From NCBI GenBank assembly GCA_007922225.1, contig ML679968.1, forward strand, positions 8,801,022 through 8,865,021: a stretch of DNA of 64,000 nucleotides, written 5' to 3'. Below the pieces are notes generated by a model. It searched no databases and was not told the origin of the DNA. It saw nothing but the letters and a program-made list of their open reading frames with translations. Position 1 is the stretch's first letter. Each line of letters starts with the position of its first letter. The DNA is from Emydura subglobosa. Its lineage: Eukaryota; Chordata; Testudines; Chelidae. Shown in pieces: positions 56,262-64,000 of this stretch. The position numbers and the translations under genes were made by a program.

Positions 56262-57321
56262 CATGTCAGAATATTAATACAAATATAGCAGGGAAAGGAG
56301 GAGAGGGTAACAATACTACCACCTTTCATTTTGTCTGGTTCTTCATGGAAAATTTCCATCTGCCATTATAATCTTCTTAGTGTTTAAAGTATATCATATA
56401 TGCCCTCTATAGAGGCATTTTCTATGCAGTGTAAAACATGACACAGTAAAACTCCTGTTTCAATCACAGCTGATACAATGAAATGTTACATGATGAAGTG
56501 GAGTCAATTTCCCAAATTGCTTCAGTACATTTAAGTGCATTATCACCCCTCTTACAGGGAATCTTTCTATTGACTTTAGTAGCCTTTGAATCAGGCCCCT
56601 AGTGAATTTTTTACTTCAGTATAACTTAGTTCTACTTTGTTCATCTTTTTAAGATAGGTGCTAAATGCTGCATTCCAAGGGGATCATCACATTTTTACAC
56701 CTCCTCTCTGGCAAAGCAAATAGTCACCATTTCCTGCTCCCAACTTTGCTGGATTTGCTTTCCCATGGATAGTGAAGATGAGCCAGGTGAATCTGGGTAT
56801 TGCTGCTGCTGTCCTCTGCGGTCATGATAGGGCTTTATATAGACCAGCCTTAGCAGCTAATGCCTCCTTCTGGTGCAAGAAAAAATGGCCGGCCCTGTTG
56901 CCATTCCTAAGGTGAACAAGACAGGCTATTTTGCAGGTAGGCTCCTTCTGTTCAAGTGAAACTCTGATTGGGTTCCCTGAGATGGGGTCAGCTGACTTGA
57001 GTCCCACTAGGCTTACATTGCTGTATAGTCAGACCCTTAAAGTGTTAATTGCTAATACCTGCCATGTTAGAGCTGACCAATATGGGTTTAAACACAACTG
57101 GGTTTAGTCCCTTTGTAAGTACCTTGATCAAATGCTTATAAATATTTTGTTACTGTTTGGATGCAATAAATTGCTTATCATTTAGGCATGTTTAGAATAA
57201 TTGTATATGTACCATTTGGCCTTTGGATTTAATAAATTGATGGTTAAATTCATGTTTGGTGGTTTCCCATACTAATATTAATTCCAACATAGCTCTGCTC
57301 ATTACATGTGCTCTTTGTATC
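56261..57321. other. Unassigned sequence
   Basis: No recognisable feature or gene. Confidence 0.35.
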
Positions 57322-57541
57322 CAGAGGTGTGCATACATCTAAGCCATGAAGCCATTCTTTCAGAGTGCTGTAATTGTTGTGTGTGCAGACCCTGCTGATG
57401 CGCTCTAACATAGTGCAGCTTGCAATAGTGCAACATTAAAGTGTCCTAAGGAACCTTTCTCGCACAGCACAGGGTGTATACAGACCAATTTAGAAACCGT
57501 GCCCATGTAGAGCACATTACCCAACCTTGTAGACAAGCCCT
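57322..57541. mobile_element. Decayed MITE-like repeat
   Basis: The right end TGTAGACAAGCCCT (reverse complement AGGGCTTGTCTACA) is the common 'GGGCTTGTCTACA' TIR of reptile miniature elements. The left end aggtgtgcatacatc matches only weakly. Confidence 0.4.
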
Positions 57542-59038
57542 GAGACTCTGCATTCCTTACAGACAGTCTGTAACTTTTGCCTGGATTACATTCAGCTCCC
57601 TACACCACTTTCTATTACCATAGTCTGTCACAGTATTTCTGACTTAGAATTAGAGATGTTGCATTTATCATTAGCTGGGTTCAGTTTCACTTCCCATTCT
57701 AAGAATCAGTGGTAAATTGACATTTCTAACTTTGAGTAGGCAGCTAAGGACAATGGAATGAAATTCAAGTATAGACAGGTGAAATGGAGAGAGAGATATG
57801 AGATACGATGGATGTGTCACTTAGGGCTTGATCCTGCAAGATGCTGATCACTTTAAACAGATGAGTAGTCCCACTGATTTTAATGGGATTAGTAGTGCCT
57901 AAAGATAAGAGCATGCTTCAGTGCTTTTGTAGATTGAAACCAGGAGTTCAGCACCTGGTAGGACACAGCCCACAATTTTCAGCAGAGGTTTCATGCATTC
58001 ATAAGCGAATGGTTAATTAGCTGGTTAAATACACTGAAAGTAGATTTACTCAGCATCTGATATAAACATATATTTAAAGATATCTAAAAAGTCCTCCATA
58101 TGGATCTCTAATAAGTAATTAGCCATCTTTCTTTACTATAGCTGGAGCAGAAAGTTTGGCTTTACATATTGTTTCTTTGACCTATGGAGGTGCTTTTTGC
58201 CAACTATTTTAAAATGTCATTTAAAATTAAATTAGTATTATTTAAGTGTTACTTTACAGGTAAATTAGGAAAGATTAAAGTGAAACAGTTAGTAATTTTA
58301 GCATTGCAAAATCAATCACGTCATTTTAAATTAGTAATAAAATGCTAAACATTTCCACAAATTCTGTAAGTTCAACTTTAATGGTGCAAAAGTCCTTAAA
58401 GATGTGCTACAAAAAGATACAATTTTTAAATGTTTCCCCGCTTTGCTCTATCAGTGGGGAAACAACTAGAGTTTGGATTTCAATTTAAAATTATATTTCA
58501 ATTTGTGACCCTGAGAGCTATAAAACACTTTCCTCTGTCTTCAATCCTGCATTTATTCCTGTTACTGGAACCAAGGTGATTCCTAATTTCCTGCTGGCCA
58601 AAAGAAAAGCAATGGGGTAGAGTGGTGACAGATTCATTATAGCTAGAAATGTTAGGATAATATTTGTCAAATCATTAACTGAAAGAATTTCACTGCTTTT
58701 CTAAAGAAGTTACCTATGTTGTCTACAGCACTGATCATTTAACCCTGATTTTACCTATCTAGTAATCAGAAATGATTGTATAATTGCTGAGCAATGCCAC
58801 TTGTTTAGCAGATATCTTTGTGTAAACATTCAAATGATTGTTAAATCATTTCTCTTTACCATCTGGCATATATCTGTACACCATGTGCCTTCAGAAGCTA
58901 TGTTTCTTTTGGCTCCTTGGATGAAATGCAACATTTCAGTGAAATGTTAGGAAGTAGGTGTACAGCCTTAGGCTCCTAGAGGTGCCACTATTTCTAACAT
59001 GCCCTTTATTTACCCATCTGTGTCTATTTGCCTACCTA
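57542..59038. other. AT-rich sequence, low in visible repeats
   Basis: Apart from a palindromic remnant at about 57825-57920, 57990-58960 lacks recognisable repeats and contains several TAATTA/TTAATTAG-type sites. No coding sequence. See finding. Confidence 0.4.
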
Positions 59039-59165
59039 TTATTATAATTTATTATTTGTATTGTCAAGCACCTAGAAGCCCTAGTTATGGTCCAGGATCC
59101 CACTGTGCTAGGTATTGTACAAACACAGAACGAAAAGACCGTCCCTAACTAGCTGCTTATATCAC
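59039..59165 (-). mobile_element. CORE-SINE/L2-type 3' end, minus strand
   Basis: Plus-strand text 'attatttgtattgtcaagca cctagaagcc' and 'ccactgtgctaggtattgta caaacacagaacgaaaagac' is the reverse complement of the CORE-SINE 3' region seen on the plus strand at 50630. Only this part remains. Confidence 0.65.
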
Positions 59166-59185
59166 AGTAATATCTAGGCACCTCC

Positions 59186-59261
59186 CCCAGATTTACACCC
59201 GTTGATCTCCAGATGCTCCAAATGGAGCTTGGCCAGTTTACATCAGTGAAGTATCTGGCTC
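59186..59261. mobile_element. Palindromic miniature element, decayed
   Basis: Centre 'gctccaaatggagc' is palindromic and the right end 'cagtttacatcagtgaagta tctggctc' matches the 28884 family. Confidence 0.5.
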
Positions 59262-59266
59262 ACAAA

Positions 59267-59280
59267 GGGGGGGGGGGGGG
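59267..59280. repeat. Poly-G tract (G14)
   Basis: Fourteen consecutive G residues directly follow the palindromic element. Such runs are prone to length error and to four-stranded folding. Confidence 0.95.
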
Positions 59281-62200
59281 CCACATACATTTATTTATGG
59301 TGTATGTCAACAGGGCATTGATGGTTTTAATGATGCTATTCCAACTCATCCAAAACAGAACTGCTTTTTGGTTGCTGACCACACTCGGAGCACAAACAAT
59401 GCTCACTCTCTTAGGTTGATGAAGCCATCTTCTCCGCAGAGTGCCCGGTCTTGAAGTGGATGGGGATATGGCTCTGTTTCCTTCTCCACTCCTCCTCGTC
59501 GGTGTTGGACAGCTCACAATGTGGGAGTCACATGAAAGGAATAGTTCCTATATTCCCTTGAATGCAGGGACTGCAGCTGTCCTTGGTCCTTACACTGAGT
59601 GCACAATCTGTATGATTCCTTTTGCTCCCTGCTCCTCTTCCCATTGTGCTCTTCAGACAACTTTGCCCCATGTAGATGGGAGTAGCTGTTGACTAGCTCT
59701 CCCAGGTGTGCAGTATGTGAGACTTCCCCTGCATTTGTGCACCTTTGCATAGACCAGGAAGACAGTGCACACACTAGGGGATAGTAGTCTGAAGGGGCAC
59801 TGTACTCTCTCCCCCAAGGTTATTTGACATATAATCAGTCTTTCAACTAACTACAAACTGTGATCCCTTAACAGTGTCCCAAAGCAGCTAACCAGCTATC
59901 CTAAAATGATCAATCAGAAAGGGTAAGGAGTGCTAATACACTCATGCCCTGACACTGGGAGGTGCTGAAGACACTTGCTGTCTCAGTGCAGTCAATGGGA
60001 AATGAGGGTGCTCAGCACTATGCAGGATCAAGGTCTTTAATCTTCCCCTGGGTGTCCCTTCCTTTTGTCCTTTCAGGTTAGTTGGGTAGGTACTGCATGG
60101 GTGGCTAGGTTCAAGCTCTTCATTTGCAAATCTTTTTTTGTTTGCCTTGATTTAAACTATGCAAAGTGTGGCCAGTTACTTCAGTGATGGGTGGCTGTGA
60201 TTGTGTTTCTTTTCATACTGTTGAGCTGGTCTTTTTGAGTTGTTCAGATGAAGGTGTTCAGAACAGAAGAAAATTCTGCTCTCAATCTCGTTATATCTTT
60301 CTGCTTGGAGACTTGGGAGTTACTTCAGTACAGGGGGGAGGGAACAAACATTTCTCTTCTATTGGTTTTCATGGGAGATTTTCTTCTCCAAGAAACACTG
60401 AAGTGAGCCCTTGGTTATCAAATCCACGTGCATAATTTTTTTTTTTTGGGGGGTGGAATTTTTAGAAGTGTGCAGCCTTGACCTAATTCTTCTCCGATAG
60501 AAGAGAATGGTAAATGCTTCAATGGGAGTAGATTTAGGTCAATGCCAAGAACGTCTAAAAATCCCGCTTTTTGTATCTAGTTCATTTAACTTCTCCCTCC
60601 ACTTTTTAAGCTAGTGGCTAGAGTATATGTGTCTTTAAAGTTATTTTTATCTTTGTATTGTTTTCTTTGCTCACCACCATGCATGGTCCTTTTATATCTC
60701 TCTCTATATGTTGTGTGCTGTAAACCAATATCCAAGCTTGATAGAAACTACTGGGGTCCTCTTCCTCCATTTCCCACGAGATACCTGTGATGAGAACCTC
60801 ATAACCATGACAATCAAGATTCTGCAGTTATTCCTCTTTATAAAAAAAAAACACTCGATGTTTGCCAGGTGGCTTGGGACATACATAAAAGACTGTGTGT
60901 CACTGTATCTGCATTGATTTCCAAACAGATGGGAAAGATTTTTCATCTCTTTGTGGGCACTCAGAAAAACAGTAACTTATCAAATTTAATAGGAAAAATA
61001 AGTGGTTGCTAATATTTAACAGGCTACAAGGTGTTCTATCAGGAGGTAATCAGGAGTGTCTCACAAAAACGGGTAAAAGAGGTTCATTCTACACAAGCCA
61101 TGAGAACAACTTCTTTGTTAGAGGGCATTTGGTTTACTGTCTTGTGATCTGGCATGCCTCTGTTTAACTCTGGGCTGAATGGGAAACCCTTTAATCTACT
61201 GTTTGTATATAAATTTAATCATTTGCAGGTTACTGATTATGAGCTGCTTATTCATTTAATGAATATCAGACACCACTTAGTCAGAGTGATACAGCCTAAA
61301 GATTAAAATGACTTCTTCCATTCACTTCCTTTAGGATGATACCTTTCTTATCCCCATGAACTGCAAAACCTTCAGTTATTAGTTGTCCCTTTAACTAAGC
61401 CTCATTCACTCTATTAACTTTACTCTTTTCAGCCATCTTTTGTAAGAGAGAGAATACATTTTTAACTTTCATTTTCTCAGCTTGAGAACAGACCTCACTG
61501 CAAACCAAAGCATATATAAGAAGTCATTTAAATTTGTCTTCTAACCCAAAATCAACAAAATATATATGAAAGACAGGAGACAGAAAAAGACAGAGAAAGG
61601 AAACACATTTCATTATGTAGAAATGAAGCAATTATGATGAGGGGAGAGTGCAGACAAAAGAAAGGAGGTAGTTTGCTATTTACTATATGCTGATTGATTA
61701 AATTAATGTATTCATCAAATGACGTAATGGATATTGTGACCTGTACTAGAGGGGAAAAAAAATCATGCACATGTGACAAGTCACATGTGAAAGGGGAAAG
61801 AGAGTTGACCTAGTGCTGATTTGAATATTTCAAAGGAGAAAGTTTTGGACTGTGGGTAGCAGTCAGTATCAGAGAGTATCATTCTGCATCGTAATTATTG
61901 CATCGTAATTAGTGCTACCTGAAATGTTCAGAGAAATGAACATTGCCAAGCTCTACATTTCTTGTGTTGGCTTACTTTAGAGAGATTTCCAAGCCAATGA
62001 TGGGGAAAGATTAATGTAGAAGATTCTACTCTTTTAGGCATACCAAAAAAGTAACTTCATTTCCCAGAGCAGAGCGGGGGAAATCCAATTTCAAGGGACC
62101 TCTGGCATCATGTACTACTTGTTAGCTGGGCATGAAAGACTAAATTCAGATCCCTGTTTCAAGTAATCAACCCAAACAATTTTTTCCCCATTAAGAACCA

Positions 62201-62710
62201 AGCTTTGGGTTCTTTCTGTCTGCTGAAACAGCTCATGGCATCAAAAGCAGCTAAAACTGAACCAGAAATGCAGCTTGCTCCTGGTTTTGTTTTTGTTTTT
62301 TAGCATGTTAGGTCCTGAGCTTGCAATGTGATGAACACAGGTAGACACGTGCATCCTTATGGAGACCTACTGACTTCAGTGGCACAACTCATGTGCTTAA
62401 AGTTATTTCTGCACTTAAGCACTTTAGTACTTAAATAATAAATTGAGGCCTCAGTGAAAGAGATGCAGAATGCTAAACTTCTGTCATGGCAAGAAAGTAC
62501 AGCTCAATACTACATATCTTGAAGTCAAAGGCAAATCTTCCATTGATAAATGTGAGCAGAATTAGACCGTAAGGTATTCACAACTATTTCATTTTAAAAT
62601 GTTTGTCATTTGTTGTATCTGCTATTGATGTTGGATTTTAGGAGGTCCTCCCCCCAAAAAAATGTAAGATGGTTTACTGATTGTGTTTTACATTAAAAAT
62701 ATCTAACTAT
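59281..62710. other. Unassigned sequence, no gene supported
   Basis: Frames of 60-90 codons, many overlapping on both strands, show no domain. Palindromic remnants may lie at about 59975-60030 and 62310-62410. The sequence 61440-61790 is AT-rich. Confidence 0.4.
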
Positions 62711-64000
62711 TCTTCTTTGAGTGCCTGCTCATGTCCATTCCGATGTAAGGATGTCTGCTTGCCCCAAGGACCACCGCTGTAAAGTTTTCCCTCAGGGGTA
62801 TCCATCGGGTCGGCTCTGGTGCTTCCTGGAGTCATGCTTTCATAGCACCAGTATAAAGGGCCCTGCCACCTCCCCATCCCCTCAATTCCTTCTTACGGCC
62901 TGTGAAGAGTTGCTGAAACTTCAGCTCGTCCTTATGTTTCTCACAAGTAACTCTCTCAGTGGACTCTGTTCTCTTCTTGTACATAGTTATTTGTAGTGGT
63001 TAAGTTTCAGTTATTTAGTTAATAAGTTAATTAGATTAACACAGCCTGCTTAGTGGGGTTAGCTCTTCCCCAGCACTGAGGCATGCCTGGGTACCTAGGG
63101 TTTAAGCCATGTGCATCATGCCATAAGCCAATGCCTGTTAGTGACCCCTATTGCACCTGCCTCAGGTGTCTAAGGGAGTCCCATGTGCAGGAGCATTGCA
63201 AGATCTGCAGGAGGTTCAGCCCCATACTGCAGGACAGGGACATCAGACACATGTTCCTCCTCAGAGGCAGTACTTTGTCCCCTCTCAGAGCCGAGCCATG
63301 CCAACTCAGCACTGAGTACTTCAGCTTCAGTAAGAGGCTCCCTGGTGTTTCTAAGAGAAATGTAGCACCATTCAGCTTCTCTGGCACCCAGGAAGGACTC
63401 TTCTTATTATTCCTGGGTCTCCCAGCACTGATGATCATTCTCAGTGCTGAAAAAGACCACTCCTGCATGGGACTCCTCACACCACTCCATCGCTGGCACT
63501 GAGGAAGAAGCAGAAGAAAACTGATTATGAGCAATCCCCCGCCCCAAGGTCTGTTGGACACAGACGCTGACTTCATGTGACCTGTGCCGGGCCACTGAAA
63601 AATACCAGCAGTGCTCATGGTATTGTTAATTCTGGTCCCAGGAAGGCTTTGAGTCCAGCATCTTTGGACTCTCCACTGAGAGCCATTGGAGTGCAACTTC
63701 CCTGATGTTATCATCCATACTAGGGAATGGTTTGAGGAAGTGAGGGAGTTGTTGTCACTCCCAGCACAACCATCCCCCATCATTCAGGAGCTGTCAGTGG
63801 TGTCACCAGAGACAAGAGCCACCATGGTACGGAGACCCCAGATGCTGTCAAAAGGGAAACCTGCTATGATGACACAGCACCGGCTCCCCCACCGCTTCCC
63901 CCTGAGCACTGCTCAGTACCTCTTCACCCTGGTTGCTGAGAAGCTACTCCTCAGAAGTCAGACTCAGAGGCAGAGTTTTGTACGCCTCCCACAGGAGCAG
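62711..64000 (+). mobile_element. DIRS retrotransposon 5' end, second copy, truncated by window
   Basis: It starts TTCTTCTTTGAGTGCCTGCT and 62711-62900 resembles, in opposite orientation, 9850-10125 of the first DIRS copy (shared 'catgtccattccgatg' and 'ctcaattccttctta' blocks). This is the left terminal repeat. A gag-like ORF follows from 63083. The element is on the plus strand and continues beyond the window. Confidence 0.75.
63083..63502 (+). pseudogene. DIRS ORF1 (gag-like) with Cys/His motifs, broken
   Basis: Translation begins PGYLGFKPCASCHKPMPVSD, followed by CLRCLRESHVQEHCKIC; several CxxC and a CxxC..H arrangement in the first 46 residues suggest a zinc-binding region. DIRS ORF1 is thought to be a nucleic-acid-binding gag-like protein. 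Beyond about residue 55 the frame diverges; other frames continue downstream, indicating frameshifts. The antisense 211-codon frame at 63148-63783 is a shadow of this region. Confidence 0.6.

Noticed and set aside
56147..56371. Thr-His repeat protein
   Set aside because: Product of the CA microsatellite and ambiguous bases.
63148..63783. 211-codon minus-strand frame
   Set aside because: It is antisense to the DIRS gag-like region, with no domain; the plus-strand Cys-rich frame is the supported one.

Overview
The window is non-coding, repeat-rich vertebrate DNA. The repeats point to a reptile, most likely a turtle: CR1 LINEs on both strands with reptile-type tails, a DIRS-type tyrosine-recombinase retrotransposon, tRNA-headed CORE-SINEs, and many short palindromic and terminal-inverted-repeat (TIR) elements. 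No L1 or Alu sequence was seen. The turtle assignment rests on my recall of these repeat families; a crocodilian is the main alternative. I find no host protein-coding exon, rRNA, functional tRNA or CRISPR array that I can support. The longest open frames are remnants of transposon genes or chance frames in other strands of repeats.

Layout. 1-3.8 kb holds three CR1 pieces, including a 1.7-kb plus-strand piece with a broken reverse transcriptase (RT). 6.9-10.1 kb is a decayed DIRS element: RT with a YLDDWL motif, RNase H, a tyrosine recombinase with its R, HxxR and Y residues, then an inverted-repeat 3' end. 13.8-17.6 kb has SINE, CR1, a TIR element with a strong hairpin and a possible LTR. 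18.7-21.8 kb contains two probable solo LTRs bounded by TGTGAC/GTCACA-type ends; the first has a perfect 5-bp target-site duplication (TSD). 25.2-28.2 kb is a second copy of the latter LTR family, split by a minus-strand CR1 that is itself split by a 279-bp MITE, giving a three-level nest.

28.9-37.2 kb carries palindromic miniature elements, a composite repeat with tRNA-like boxes, and another copy of the MITE. 41.4-45.6 kb has two LTR-like segments with internal tandem repeats, a TTAA-flanked TIR element and an old L2-like LINE. 48.5-50.7 kb holds a third MITE copy with a partial duplicate, a 104-bp hAT-type MITE with a perfect 8-bp TSD, and a full-length CORE-SINE. 50.7-53.0 kb is GC-rich LTR-type sequence with a TATA box and a 43-bp minisatellite. 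53-59 kb has more miniature elements and a CA microsatellite broken by 10 N. 62.7-64.0 kb is the 5' end of a second DIRS element of the same family, running off the window.

No genes work together here. What the window offers is insertion history: several target-site duplications and nestings can be read directly. I did not find a convincing previously undescribed functional system; the most interesting items are structural.
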